Positions 22,107 to 35,962 of a DNA stretch of 64,000 nucleotides are shown piece after piece. The DNA lies in NCBI RefSeq assembly GCF_025602895.1, contig NW_026516245.1, forward strand, positions 322,501-386,500. The letters run 5' to 3'. How positions within the stretch are numbered: position 1 is the first letter of the stretch; each line of letters opens with the position of its first letter. The stretch is from Polychytrium aggregatum. Its lineage: Eukaryota; Chytridiomycota; Chytridiomycetes; Polychytriales. Made by a program: the position numbers and the translations under genes. The notes beneath the pieces are model-generated. The model worked only from the letters and a program-made list of their open reading frames with translations, made no database searches and was not told the origin of the DNA.

Positions 22107-25100
22107 ATGGCTTCCAAAAAGTTCTTCGCGGGCGGTGCCGTATTCGACCCGCTTGCCATCAGCACAATTGAGGACGACGAGGACGTGCCCTTCTACGACG
22201 ACGATGAGCTGCCTGATGCTGATGAAGGCAATGCTGTCGCCGAGACCGTTTCCAAGCCGACCGAGGCCGTCGAGACAGCAAGGCCCTCCGCTGATGGCAG
22301 CGGCGACGACGATGACAGCGAGGAGCGAGAGCTTTCCAAGGAGGAGCGCAAAGCTCTAAAGCGCAAAGCCCGACAGGAGAAACGGCAGCGCAAGCAGCAG
22401 GCACAGACCGAGACCAAGGAGGCCAAGGCGACAGGCAAAGTTCCGGCAAAGCCACAGAAGAAGGGCCAGGGCGAAAACGAGATGCAGCTCAACCCGAACT
22501 TCCTGTTCCAGGCCGACGGTGGATTCAGTATTGTCGGCCCTGGCCATCCATGGGACTTTACTGCGGCCAAAGCAGCCCTCAAGCTCCAGCAGAAGGTGTG
22601 TTCAGCGAGACGGCCAGGGTCGATGGACAGACCAAGTCCGAGGCGCAGATCGGATGGGCGCATCGACGCACGGCTAGATACCGACTGCATACCGGTCATC
22701 GAGGTGTGGTGTATGGCGCTCAATTTACAAAACTGACCGTGTTGTATATTCACAGACTGGTCCTGGATACTCAAGTATCGACGACAAGATTGCCAAGGCC
22801 CAGCGCCTTGCCAAAGAACGCACAGTCAAGAAACCAAGGGTCTCTGCCGATGCTGCCGATGCCCCTGCAGATTCAGGCGAAGAGCAACTCCAAGGCGATC
22901 GTGAGGACGATGACGATAAGGGCAAAGTGGAGCTCGACGATGAAGACGGATTTGACATTGATGGCGAGTTCGAGGCGGGTTCCGACGAGGACGATGAGGA
23001 GCCAGATGCCCTCGAAGATGATCTCCAAGGCGAAGACGCGGCAGAGGACGCGGATGAGGACGGCGATGCTGCTCAGGAGGAGGATGGCGAAGACGATATC
23101 GATGAGGATGTCGACGAAGACGAAGATGATGAAGATGAAGATGAGGATCTCATCCAGGAAAAGGTTAGCCATCGCCAAGCATTTCCTGTGGTCACGATCA
23201 GCAAAGACCATGCGCACCTTGCCCGTGAAGCTGCGCGCTTGTCTAATTGTCGTTCATCCTTCTGCTCGCTCTGGCTGGCGACCATCACGGCCATAATCGT
23301 TCGTTGATGTGGCATCAACAAACCAATGTCTGCGCCCATGTTGTCACGGTTAGCGCAAGGCCGAGTTCTTTGCCCAGGATGTGCCGGCTGCGGCAGATGC
23401 CAGCGAGATCGAATCGTTCACCCACATGAAGATCTCGCGCCCGATTCTCAAGGGCCTCTCGGCCATGGGCTTCACCAAACCCACAGCCATTCAGGCACGA
23501 ACGATTCCAGTCGCCATGCAGGGCAGAGATATCTGCGGTGCAGCCGTGACGGGCTCCGGCAAGACTGCCGCCTTTACCATCCCTGTTCTGGAGCGACTGC
23601 TCTTTCGCCCAAAGAATATCCCTACCACCCGCGTGCTGATCCTGGTCCCCACCCGTGAGCTTGGCGTCCAATGCCACTCGGTGTGCCAGAACATCGGCAA
23701 GTTCACCGATATCCAGTTTTCGCTCTGCGTTGGTAAGTGACCAGGCATGGCACTGATGACCCAACGGTGCGAGCGGGGCTTCGAATGTCCGAACCGAGGG
23801 ACCACGCTCGCACCCACAGCCTTGGCACTGGGTTCTCACCAGTACCTCGATCCGCCCAGGTGGTCTCTCCACAAAGGTTCAAGAAGTGGAGTTGCGAAAG
23901 CGGCCCGACGTCGTCATCGCCACCCCCGGTCGTCTGATCGATCATATCCGGAACTCACAGTCATTCAACTTGGACTCGATCGAGATTCTGATCATCGACG
24001 AAGCCGATCGGTACGTGTCTCGCCCTGTGCTCTCTTGAGCAGAACGGCTTCGGATGAAAGTGCTGTCTGCTGATATGACCGACATCTTTCCGCCGTCTCG
24101 GCCCTTCCTCCCAACTCACCAGCATCCTCGAAGACGGATTCAAAGACGAGCTGAATGAAATCATTGAAAACACACCCAAGGGCCGGCAAACCATCCTCTT
24201 CTCAGCCACCATGACGGACAACGTATGATGTGTTCGATGCAGCGGCGTTAGTGCCTCAGGGCAGGGGTCTCGGTGGTTTGGTCCACTCCGGCGCAACTCG
24301 GCCTGACATAGTTCAGTCTTATCGATCTCGGTGGATCATGTACCATACGTCCTGTACCTAATGCTTTCCTATCGTCTCCAGGTTGACGATCTCGTGAAGC
24401 TCTCCCTCAACAAGCCCCTCCGGCTCTTTGTTGACCACAACCAGTCGATTGCCAAAAAGCTCGTCCAGGAGTTCATCCGTGTCCGCTCGCACAAGGAAGA
24501 CTCGCGCCCCGCTATCTTGGTTGCGCTGTGCCGCCGCACATACAAATCCGAGGTCATCATTTTCTTCCGGAGCAAGGCTGCCGCGCATCATATGAAGATC
24601 GTCTTTGGACTGCTTGGACTGAAGGCAGCGGAACTCCATGGCAACCTCACCCAGTTGCAGGTCGGTACCTCTGTATGCCGAGTATTGGGGAGTGCGTGTG
24701 TTGCCATCACTTGTCTAGGACGCTCTGCCACGGATGATGTCTAATATCTCGATCGCTACAGCGCCTGGAAGCCTTGGAGGCCTTCCGTGATCACCAAGTG
24801 GATTTTTTGCTCGCAACCGATCTCGCCTCGAGAGGTCTCGACATTGCCGGCATCAAGACAGTCATCAACTACGATATGCCCAAGATCTATGCCCAGTATG
24901 TCCATCGCGTCGGCCGAACAGCCCGTGGCGAGCAAGGCGGCCGGGCGGTATCCCTTGTAGGCGAGGCCGATCGCAAGGTGCTCAAGATGGCCGTCAAGAA
25001 CTCCCAGGATCAAGTCAAGCACCGTGTCATCCCGCCGTCCGTGGTTGCAAAGTTTGAGAAGAAAGTCCTCGCCCTCACGGACACCATCAAAGACATTTAC

Positions 25101-25931
25101 CGTCAGGAGAAGGAAGAAAAGGAGCTGCGACAGGCTGACATGGAGATGGCCAAGGCCGAAAATATGATCAAGTACGAAGACGAGATCCGCAGCCGGCCTG
25201 CCAAGACATGGTTCCAGACAGAGCAGGAGAGGACAAATGCCCGAGGTAAGCCAGCTGCGTTGGTATCAAAGCGAGCATAGACTCGTGAGTTTGCCCCAGA
25301 AACCGACTGTATTCTGCATCCATGTCCCAGATGCACTGGCCAAGGCACATAGCGAGAAATACGGCACCAAGAGAAAAGCTGACGACGAGGTAGGACTACG
25401 CTACGGCGAGCCATGACTTTGGTATCGAGCCCTGGATGCGCTTCAGCGAATAGCCAGACATCCCAGTTTGAATGTCGAGGGTCGGTGCGTGGCGCCGCCC
25501 CGGTGTCGTCGCACTCATCAGCAACGGCCTGACCCGTCTTGGCCCTCCTTCAGGATAAGCCACAGCGCGGCAAGTTCGACGGTCTCTCGCGCCACCAGAA
25601 GCGAACTCGGCTTGCGCGCGAGGAGGATGCCAAGGAACTGGGTGCCCAAAAAGCGGCCGCTCGATCAGCGAAACGAGGCCAGAGACAGCCACGCCTGCAT
25701 GCCATCTCCGAGGGCTCTGCGAGTAAAGCTGGGCCGGCTGCTAAAAAGAAGAAAGCCGATATCTTTGGCGACGAAATGAAGAAGGCATCGGCTGGAAAGA
25801 AGTCTGGCAGCGGACGCAAGACCAGCAGCAGCGCGGCATCGACCAAGAGCGATGCTCGAGCCAAGCCCAGGCTCGGCAAAATCAAGTCCAAAAACGCATT
25901 CAAGAGCAAGTCCCGGTACAAGCGACGATAG
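22107..25931 (+). CDS. DRS1: DEAD-box ATP-dependent RNA helicase, 60S ribosome biogenesis (Drs1/DDX27)
   Basis: Nucleolar RNA helicase needed for 27S pre-rRNA processing and 60S assembly. Exon 1 starts [17 protein letters not shown] and ends KLQQK before a GTGTGT donor near 22594. Exon 2 carries a long Asp/Glu tract ending EDLIQEK (near 23163). The helicase core follows: Q motif GFTKPTAIQ, motif I AVTGSGKT (near 23550), Ia PTRELG, Ib ATPGRL (near 23925), II IIDEADR (near 23995), III FSATMT (near 24205), IV IIFFRSK (near 24560), [13 protein letters not shown] (near 24820) and [11 protein letters not shown] (near 24905). The C-terminal part is basic and ends KSKSRYKRR with TAG at 25929-25931. 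Acidic N-terminus plus basic tail is the Drs1 layout. At least eight introns are implied; all motifs look intact. Confidence 0.93.
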
Positions 25932-26498
25932 TCTCTCGGCCACTGGTCACTTTGCTCGAGAGAAGCTGCTCTCGGCTCATAATACTCAATGGCAATACAG
26001 ATCCACCTCCCGGCACATTCCCGCCTGCACCATCGAACCCTTGCCCCATAGACTATCCCAAGGCACTCTTTCACAGTATCCAGGGCCGCACAAAGTGGAT
26101 TGTGCCCAATCGCGATGAAAAGCAGACTGCGATATGCCAATGCGAACTCATGTGGGAAGCGCCATTGATTGAAGCATATGTATTCATGGGATGGAGCGCG
26201 GCGTCTGACTTGCTTCCCAAGAAGCACCGCATTTTGCCCTGCCCTCTGCTGGGGATGCTTGCCCTCCTGCGATTTGCAGCGGGCGCTGATCAGTCGGCTT
26301 CTATACGAGCGGGCTCTTTGGTAGATTGGTTTTGCCCTCCAAGCCAGACGAGGGCCGCGACTTGCTCCCAGAGATCATGAGATCCTAGATGTCCACCGCA
26401 GGTTGTTGTCGGAAGCGGATATGTTGTTACCATGTGCCCAGTGCGTTTGATGGCCGTCGCAGGAACAAAAGAGAGGAGAGCATGGACGAAGGCAGCTG
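25932..26498. other. Convergent intergenic region, DRS1/SPEF2 3' ends
   Basis: About 570 bp between two stop codons. It should hold both 3' UTRs; nothing else was recognised. Confidence 0.4.
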
Positions 26499-29400
26499 TT
26501 AATTCCCAGCATCGATTGGTCCAGTGCCTCGAGCAAGACTGGTGAGCGACTCGGAGCCCTCAAGTACCTCAAGCTGGAGCACTGCCGAGCCCGGAATAGG
26601 GATGCCCTGGGCTTCCAGCGCTTGCATAAACGATTCAAATGTGACGTGGCCGTCGACAGGCAGCCCAGCGTCTTCCAGGACTTTGTTAAGGAACTCGAGC
26701 GAAATGATGTCGTCGATGCTCTGGTCGGTACCGAATCTGTTGGTGGTATCGACGAGATAGAACTGAGAGTGGAGGGCCTAAAGTCCCGAAGGATGTGAGC
26801 GGAGCTGATCGCAGCTGATGTGCGGCCGAGTGGCTGGCTTGGCATCACCAAGACATACCTTGTAGAGCTGGGCCATCGTGATTCCGCTGTCTTCTTGGTC
26901 GGCCTGGAGGGCAAAGAGCTTTTGCAAAGCCACTTTGGGATTCTCGTCCGAACACGCCATCAACAGGAACGAGTCCACATCGAACACCAACGCAGGATCG
27001 TCTGGAAGCCTGTCGTGCTCGCCCAAGATAGCGGCGCCCCGGAACTTTCTTGGAGCCCCTGGCGCAACAGCATCAACCTGCGGCGAGTCGCTCGAAGGGG
27101 CATTCTCAAGTTTAAAAAGCTCCCCATCATCGGTAGGCTGCTGTTGTTGCTGTTGTTGCTGTTGTTGCTGTTGTTGCTGTTGCTGCTGCTGCTGTTGCTG
27201 TTGTTGTTGTTGTTGTTCTTCGCTCGGCTTCTCGGGCATGCTTTCCTCGGGCTCTAGCGGCAAACTGGTGTCTACCGGAGCGGCTGATGGGCTCGGCTCG
27301 GCTACAGCAGGCGTGCTGAAAAAGTCTATCGTCCCGCGACATTCAATCTCGATCAGCGTCCGTTCATATGGCGGTCGCTTCCGACCTCGGACAGCCAAGC
27401 TCAACACCGCCGCAGTTACAGCCGCAACTCACAGAATAGCGCATGCTTGAGCTTGGAGGGGCGATTGAACTTGGCAGTTGTGCCATCGTCTGCAGCGAGC
27501 GGGTCGTCGGATTCGTCCTCGAACCAAAGTGGTGTCTTCATAAAATCATCTTTACTGACCTAGATATACGTACGAGGATATTTAAGCATCGCACCGGACC
27601 AAAAACACCCGCAGTCATCGGCATGATTCGAGCCTTCAGAGGCTGCCCCTACCTTTCCGTCTGCAAAGGACGAGCACAATCGGTAAGTCGTGCGCAAATA
27701 TATGAGCTGGTAGACCGCAGGAATGGGCAGGATTCTGGCGTTGCAGATCAAGAACTTTCTCCAGTTGACATATCCAGTCTGATACGGATCCAACAAAACG
27801 GCAACCTAATGTTCGCCCGTGCTGACGGTTAGCGACTGAGATGAAGCCATATCGTTCGAGACGAATAGCGTGCAGACCATCCACAATACGTCAGAAGGAT
27901 CAATCTTTAGACTCTCCATATGCCAATGGCCCACCTGCTGGAGCTGCGCCATGTCGGCCGAGAGATAGTACTCTGGAAGGATGTCCATTCCAACCTGGGG
28001 CACATGGAATCATGAATTAGTACCGCGGCGATAGCGCATTTTGTCGATAACGAGCAGAGGCGTTTGCCGTGATCTCCCCCGTTTTGAGAAAGCTTTGGAG
28101 CGATCAGACGATTCAAGCCCGGGCTGGAAAGAATGGGGACGCACCGAAATCATCGCAAGTCGCTGGATGCCGTCGACAAACTCTTTGCAGCTGACAAAGC
28201 CTCCTGGGCCAAGCTCATAAAACTGCAAGCACAGGTTGAGCAGCTGTAGGACCGTAAACTGGTCAGGCACTAGACGAGAGAACACAGCAGATTAGTCGTG
28301 ACTCGTTTCTGCAGCTCGGCGAGCAGACAGAGCATCATAGTGTCCTTGGACGATACGCACGCGGCTTCTCGACCGGGCTCTCGGGTCGGGGCTCAGGTTC
28401 GGGTTCGTATGTCATGACGTTGTAGTCGACCTTGAACTTTTCGCCTTCCAGAACGAGCTCGTTGGGCAGGCGACTCTCTGACTCGATTGCATCCTTGATA
28501 ACAACGAGCATCTCCTTGATGGCATCCATCTCGGCCTGGAAACGCATTCCAATCCATTCGTCGAGCAGACTGTACACCTCGATTCCTTTGTTGCGGAGCT
28601 CCTACATGCACAGTGTGCCGCAACAGTGGTGAGCTGGAATCAGCGGATGCTGCCAAGCAGCAGCGACACACCTTTGAGCCGCACAAGTCCCGTGCGCACG
28701 AGAAAAACCGATGCGTGCCCACATACCTTCAGATGGTCGCTGGCATGTTGCTTGATGCGATCCATTTTTTTGTGAAATATTGCGTCCTCGATATCAAAGA
28801 TCTTTTGGATATCTGACGAGAGCTCGGGCTCGGGTTCGACTGAAGCGGTATCCGGAGCACGGACGTGGGCGATCAATAAGTGTCAGAGCAACGACCGGGG
28901 TGGCTTCGAGGCGTCGCACCTCTTGCATGAAGCTTCTGCACCCATCCATGCGCTCCTACCTTTCTGGTCGGGCGAGTCTGCGGCTGCCGGTTTCTTCTTG
29001 TCGATCTTTTTGTTGCTTTCCTCCTTGGCGCTGTCGTCGTGGTGCGAGAGAGCCGTCATCGCCATCTCAATTGCGTTCTGGATATCAGAGAAGAGACCGA
29101 CGTCGGCATCGCCAGGGGCGTGGTCCTTATCGACGTGCTTGGCGTCGACGGCCTTGGATGCTGTGCTCGGTGCCAATTTCTTGGAGGTCGAAGAGTTGGG
29201 CGGTGCTGCGGCGACGCTGAGGTTTTTTCCCCCTTTTCCTCCGGCACCTGTACTCACGCCACCGGCAGCCGAGGCGCTGGTGGCCTCCCGCTTGTGCGAT
29301 TTTTGGAGATTGTCCGATGACGTTGAAATCAGCGCTGAGCCAATGTCGATCGGAGGCTGAGAGCTCAGACTCAACATGGGGATCTTGATGGGTGCCTTGG

Positions 29401-32400
29401 TCGATTCGGACAAGGTCTGATGATCGAGAGGCACAGATGGTCCATCAACTCCTTCAGCAAGCCGCCCGCTTTGTCCTGTCAACCACCGAGCAACTCTGAT
29501 ATTGCATCGTACACTTCACGACCAGCACTGCCACACGCATGTAACTCACCATGGCGGTGCTGTCTCGGTAGTAGTCGAGCACAAGTTGGCGTGTCCCGCA
29601 GAATCGGTCCACTTCGGCTTGGATGATGGTGATGTAAATGTTGGTCATGATTGCAAAGTGGTCCTCGACCCATTTGTCCTCGATGATCATCAGCCGCTCG
29701 GCCTCGGCCTCGTCCTTCCGCGTATCGCTGATGTCCCAGAGTTTCTCGCGCAGGTCCTCGGCACGCTGGTGAATCTCAGCTTTGGCATCCAGGTCTGACC
29801 GCAAGTCGTCTTCGATTTGGTTGTATTCGGTCTGAAAGAGCTGAACCAAGGACTGCTTCCGATCGGGTCTTTCCAGGAAGGCCTTGAAGTCAACTTTGCA
29901 CTTGTAAAAGTGGCGAATCATAGCCTCGCGCTCGCGCCGCAAGGATCGGAAGGCAAACTTGAGGGCATCCGTATATGTGCTCTCTAGTGTTGACCATTCT
30001 GGAATGGGTTTTGGATAATCAGATCGCCAAATCGTCAGAAAGGGCTGAAGAGCACATCGATACAGCGGAGAGGACAGGCACAGCGCCATCGAGATACTTA
30101 CGGTCTGCTAGGACCTCTGCAAACTCCTTTGATGGCATTTTCTTGCCTTCTGCTGTCGTTGGCCGCGAGATCACCGGGAGAATCGGATCGGGGATGTTCT
30201 CCAATATCGCCAAGGGCTCTGGACCCGATGTTCCGGGTGTCTGCACCCGCTTGCCCTCTGTGCCCATGTCGAGAACCCAGCGTCAGCGCGTTCTCCGAAA
30301 GTATGCGCCGAGTCGTTGCTGCAGCCACTCACCTTTGTCTTTGTCTTTGGAGGCACTGGAGATGCGACCCTTGTCGTTCGGTGCGCTGCCACCTCTCGAG
30401 CCCGACTTGGCGCCTGCGCTGGGCGCACGTCCCTTGCCCGAAGCGGGCTTGCCGTCCTTGGACTTTTTGTCGTCGTCTCTCTTCTTGTTATCGGCGGACT
30501 CGGTGTTGGTTTGTTTCGCATCAGGCGCCTCTTCGCTCGGTGCCACTTCTGCTTCTTCTGGATATCAAAGCACAGAGTCCGCGGCGTTATTCGGGGTCAA
30601 GGGCATCTCGGTCAATCGGTTCGTCATACCTTCTTCCTTGATGCACTCGGCTTTCTTCTGTTCGGCCTGCCGCTCCAGCTCCTTGTCTCTCTCTTCCTTC
30701 TCCTTTTCTTTGCGCTTGATCAGTTCCGCAGTGTACGCATTGACGTCGGCAAACGCCATGTCGAGGTCCTTCGCTGCATCGATATTCTGGGGATTGGTCG
30801 CTACTTAAGCAAGTATCCTCATCCGCACGCTCACACATCCACGCCGGTCAAAGCGAGGATATTCCAGTCGTATTCTGTCAAACCTACATGGAGATTGTTA
30901 AATCGCGAGAACCAATCTTTGAGCAGCTCCTCCTGTTCCTCGAATGCTGCGATCTGGTACTGCAACTGTGTGTCGCTGTTTCCCTCGCTCTCGGACACAA
31001 AGAGTCTGTCGTACGTTCCCTGATAGAGAGACCAAGAGTTTGTCGTCAGTTTTTCGCAGAATCGATCAAGAGACAACCCAGCAATATTAACAGATTCACA
31101 CATTTGCACAATGTCAGCTTGGCGGGGCTGGGCTGGGTACATGCGACAAAATGGTCGACAACAACCAAGGAATCGCTCCGGAAGCGCAAAGCCGATTCGC
31201 GATAGTTCCATCGAGAGACCGAAATACGCAACCAGAAGACTTTGGTGACACCGTCAAGGTTCCCACGACTACTATCGATAGGGCCATGATACGGCGGTAC
31301 CCAGGAATGGACAGCGTTGCTTACCGGATTGTTCACCGGAGGCGCATTCAACTCGAGATGGTAGTTATCCCCCGTTATGGTGTCCACCCGTCGGCCGGCC
31401 ATGCGCTTGAACGATGTTTCGTTGTCGATGTCAAGCAACAGGACGGCATCGATGCCGCTCACTGCTGCTGGCAGCTTGGTCTCGATCTTGTTGTCCGTCA
31501 AAGGCGCAATCATGGAGCGTCGGCGATCCTCCTTGTCGCCCTTGGACTTGGCTTCCTTTTCTTTCTCCTTTGTCTTTTCCTTTGGCGTTCGCTTGAGGTT
31601 GCCCAGCTTGACTGGCTTGGGATCCTCATAGCTACATGCCATGGAGAGTTTGGCGTAGGTAAGTCTCTGGAGGTCACAGTTTGCTTTGTCTCATCGTGCT
31701 ATCCACCCTCGATGCTTAGAAGGAACCCTACCCAGAGAGCTCCTTCTCGAGAAGCTGTGCCTGATTGCGATTTGCGGGAAAGTCCACCAAGACCCAGCCA
31801 CCAGAGGAAATCGGATTATCGTCGCTCGGAGTGGCCTTGCGGATAGCATCAACCACAAGGGAGACCACAAGATTGTCATCCGCCGTCCCGCCCTCGAGCA
31901 TCGAGAGCTGTAGCTTGGCCCCAATCTGGCCCTTGGAGGCCGCTGGCTTCTTGCCGCCTTTTCGATCCATACTGCTCAAGGGTCTCGGTTTGTCGCTGAC
32001 ATCGGCCAGGCTGAAACACGAACCGGCACTGTGAGCATGCATCGCCGGACTCATGGGAAGCGGCACAAACCCGCCGAACAGCACGGAGTGCTCTGTAGTC
32101 ACTCTCCATAGCCTCTGAAAATTCCACCTGCATGGAAGCCACTCGAAAGCAAATCATACCGAATGGCCTCTTGGACCAGCTCGTCAACCAGCAACACCTT
32201 GAGCGAGTAAATGGAGGCTAGTTTGCGGGCCATTGTGTGCTTGCCAGCAAACGGCTTTCCCAACAGAGCAAGACGGATGGGCACAAGTGGCAAGATTGGG
32301 GTTTCGTTGGTCGGCTCGGGGGCCATCGTGCTTTCCAAGATATTGTTGACCAGTACGGCGAGAAGCTCGTTGCTGATTTTTGCGTTTTCGGCGCTATGTC

Positions 32401-35292
32401 CATTCGGCCGCACAAACGTCAGTCGCAAATAATCCCGCTTGCCGTGTGCCCCACATTGCCCGTGAGCGAGAACGAATACCTTTCTGAGATCGGGAACATC
32501 CAGTCGCCCTCGCCATGGAGATAGTCAGTAAACTCTTGTTCGTCCAGGATCTGGACACCCTTGATAATGTCCGGATCCACATCGCCACCAATATCCGTGG
32601 TGCTGACGGTGGGGAGCTCGATCGATGGAATCTCGTTCGCCATCGTCTGTGTGGGTTCCTGGATGCTGATCCTGTCCACTTCGATGACGATTTCATATCG
32701 ATTCTGGACCGGCTGGCTCGATAGGAACAAAGTCTTCCACTCCCGAAGCAGCTTTTTTGGGAGTTCGTTGCGGTCGTTGTAGGTTCGGTACTCGGAGATC
32801 TGGATTTCGGCACGTCGCCAACAGAGTGTGATCAGCAATCGGTTACATCGTTCAGGATGTGTCAAGTACGGGTGTTATATGTCAGCAACTCGGCCACCAG
32901 ATAGAGCTGCTTATACGATGGCGCCACATGCTTGAGAGCGCATTCTGTGAAATATGGGGCGATACATCAAGCAGAACATACCCTGACGGACAGGTCGACG
33001 ATCTGGTTCACGATCTCGAGACAAATCATCGTATTTTTCCGATGCTTCTTCTCTGCCTTCATGTTGAGGATGCTCTTGTGCTGCTCGAGCTGCAGCGCCG
33101 TTTGGCGGTTATACTCCTGTCGTGCCAGCTCGGCAAGCTCGTACTCACGCTCAAGAGCGAGCTCATAGTCCCGCTGGCGCCGTTCAGCGTACTGGTTCTC
33201 GCGGAATATGCGGTTGTTCTTCATCACTTCCTTTTCATGCCGAACACACATCAATCTATGGATAAATCATCCGAGTCAGCTTTGCCTATACCTCGAAGGA
33301 GCCTGTGGAGATCCATGGCTCGATCAGTGCTGCAGACAAGGGCCCCGTCGATAGCTAGCCGGACGCACTACGTACTGCTCAGCAATCCTCCTCTCTTGCT
33401 TTGACTGACGCATCAGACTCGACAGGATGATTTGCTCAATCTGGGTCTTCTCGATATCTTCTTGAATCTTTTGCTGGTTGAGAAGGACCCGGCGACGGCG
33501 CTGCTCGCGATCCTTCTTGGCCACCTGTTCCTCGAGCTTCTTGATCTATGTGGTGGTGTGGAGAGTCTCGGCTCAGTAGGCGGGAGGATCATTTGCAGCG
33601 CAATATGTGTTTCGCGATTCGCCACTTACACGGATCTTTTCGAGATAGGCCTGGCTTTTGAGCTCGCTAGCATCGCTCGAGGGTAGCAGGCTGGCTAGAG
33701 TCTTCATGTGGATGGATGGCTCCATGCTTGCTTTGAGCGAAATGAACTTTGAGATGTCATGGGAGTCACCCGGGGTCTCGGGTCTCGACGACTCGCCATT
33801 CTCTATTCCGGCGACATCGGCCGTCTCGACAAGCGCGGCCGGATCTTTGGGCTTGTACATGTGCTGCAGCTCGAACCGGTCAATGTCCCGCTGGATGGCC
33901 CCCATCAAATGCGCACGCCGTGCCTGGAAGGAAAGGCTCACAGTCAGCGACAAGAGTAGTCCGGGAGCCGCTCCCTGGGCCTCCAAAATCATTCAAACCG
34001 CAGTGTAATCAAATGAATGCAGATGACTCTGGCTCAAGACTGCCGCCATGACAGCAGACCATGGCGGTTCGGGAGATCAACAATGGGTACCTGTGCGATC
34101 TCGGCATCGCGCTTGATTTTGGCCTCAGCACGCGCACGCTCCGAGAGCTCAAACAGAGTCGTCGGCGATGTGCCCACAGGTTTGATGGCCTTGACCGGGA
34201 GGGCCGGGATCTCATCGTCGGCCACCGTCGCAGCCGGCCGGGGTGACTTGCGGCCCTTGTGGGTGTTCTCCTTGATGACGAGCAGAGGCTTCTTGATCCG
34301 AGTTGGCTGTTCGCGAGGCGTTCGTGCCGTCAAGACGTCCTGCCCGCAGATCACATCGTCAGGGAAAGTAATCCATATTCGTGTCCGCGTTTCTTGGAGA
34401 GCTTGTGCCAGGGAAGTAACGAGCACCGCTTAAGCAAACTCACCTTGGACTTGGGCTTGAGTTTGTAGCCCGCGCGGTCGCAGTTCCGCAGCTTGGACCG
34501 CAGCATTTCGGCGAAAAACTCGTGCTCCTTTTCGTTGTAGAGTCGCTTTGGATGGGGCTCAGGATAGACGCTGGTTGGCACGCCGGTATCTGCGGGTCGC
34601 AGCGATCAACATGATGCTCGGTCTCTCGCGCGTTCCCACGGGTGCTCCTGGCTCCGATGTCTTCGCCCAGCCGCTCCTGCTTTGGATGTGCAAGGAGCCG
34701 CATGCTTGCAGACCCTCCATGCCACATAGGGCCATCTTATCCCCAGACAGCTGCCGCACCCGCAAAACGCATGAGCAATGGCACGCCGCGCTCGTATCCG
34801 CTGCCGGCAGTGCTTACCCTGTGGACTGGACGGGTAGGAAGCCTCGGCAATATCGGCATCCAACGGCGACATGAAATACCCCGAGTCGACGTGCCCGTCG
34901 ACGGCCGACGAGGCCTTGGCCTTGCTTGCAGCGAGGCTGCTGCGACGAACCGCATCGGGATGCGCCTTGTATCGCGAAAGCGCAACCTTGATCTGGTAGA
35001 GCAGTTTCGCAGCGCATCCGGGCTTGGCCTGGATGAGATCGTATGCCTCGTTCGAGGACAGATGGATGTCGAGTTTCTCACGCAGGGCCTTCTCGAGGAG
35101 GGTAAAGTTCTTGATGGACGACTCGACCGAGTACGTCGAGGAGAACTGATTGTTGAGTTCGATGAGATCGAACCGGTTGAGCAGCTCGGCCAGAAGATAC
35201 CCCGAGCAGAATGCGTCGTCGAGCCCGGTCGGCGAGACCTGCACGGACAGCCTGATGTCCGAGTTGAGCCACCGAGACAGCAGATGCGACAT
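26499..35292 (-). CDS. SPEF2: SPEF2/CPC1 homologue, central-pair apparatus protein
   Basis: SPEF2 (Chlamydomonas CPC1) is a large scaffold of the C1b projection of the axonemal central pair. The N-terminal exon (ATG 35292) is a CH-like domain: MSHLLSRWLNSDIRLSVQVS, GYLLAELLNRFDL and IQAKPGCAAKLLYQIKVALS, matching SPEF2 closely. Long Glu/Arg/Gln coiled coils follow (about 34450-32970). An adenylate-kinase-like domain has the P-loop LLGKPFAGKHTMARKLASIY (near 32260). Charged and Lys/Glu-rich segments lie at 31600-28500. EF-hand-like pieces include ELGPGGFVSCKEFVDGIQR (near 28200) and DPYQTGYVNWRKFLI (near 27770), followed by a poly-Gln tract and a last exon ending GTGPIDAGN with TAA at 26501-26499. 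More than fifteen introns are implied. That all exons belong to one gene is inferred from common strand, domain order and absence of another start; a split into two genes is possible. Confidence 0.75.
27138..27215 (-). repeat. Poly-glutamine tract (26 Gln, mixed CAG/CAA codons)
   Basis: Read on the minus strand, 26 consecutive Gln codons, CAA and CAG mixed in partly regular CAA-CAA-CAG blocks, between an acidic stretch (PSEE) and PTDDGELF. It lies in the C-terminal part of the SPEF2-like gene. Confidence 0.9.
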
Positions 35293-35962
35293 GACGTTGA
35301 ACGCTCGCGGATGCGACGAACAGTGCGAGCGACGGTGCGGGTGACGGTGCGAAAACGATGGCGAAAACGATGGCGATGGCGATGATGGCGATGGCGATGA
35401 ACGAAGACGGGCGAGCGCCGGCGGCTATCCTGCAGCCGCTTACGCTTGGGCATTTGCCGCCCAGGCACTACCGGGCCACATCGCTCCTGTGCCGGAATCA
35501 AGCATCCCTGCCAGAGAAGATCGGCGACACAACTGAGCGAGGCGACGAGACCCGGGCCGTCGTCTGCGAGCTGCCTCTCGCCCTGCAGACGCCCAAAGGC
35601 TCCGCGACGATGCCGAGCATATCGGCCGGCGGTCGTTCGCCGGACGACACCCAGAGCGCATGATGGCCCAGCGGGCGGTCGGGCGGGCAGGTCTCGGATC
35701 TCGGGACTTGGTCGTCGCGCCTGGGCGGATTTTGCGTTTGTTGTCCTGGGGCGCCTGCTGGATCGATCTGCCTGCGTTTGCGCTCATCTCCCCGCCGCTT
35801 TGACCTGCCAGCAAGATCCAGGCCGATTGAAACGACACTAGCCCCATTGCCACACGCACATCAGCATCAACGAGAATCTTATCCATCCTCGCCCGAACCC
35901 GAGACGGAACCCGAACCCGAACCCGAACCCGCTACGCATCGCTCACCCCCCAACCCCCGGCC
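35293..35962. promoter_or_regulatory. Divergent intergenic region, SPEF2/COA1, with short tandem repeats
   Basis: About 670 bp. A purine-rich imperfect repeat of gcgatg/gcgaaaacgatg units lies at about 35345-35402, and a repeat of (cc)cgaa(cc) units at about 35886-35932, just before the COA1 start. Both promoters should be here. Confidence 0.4.
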
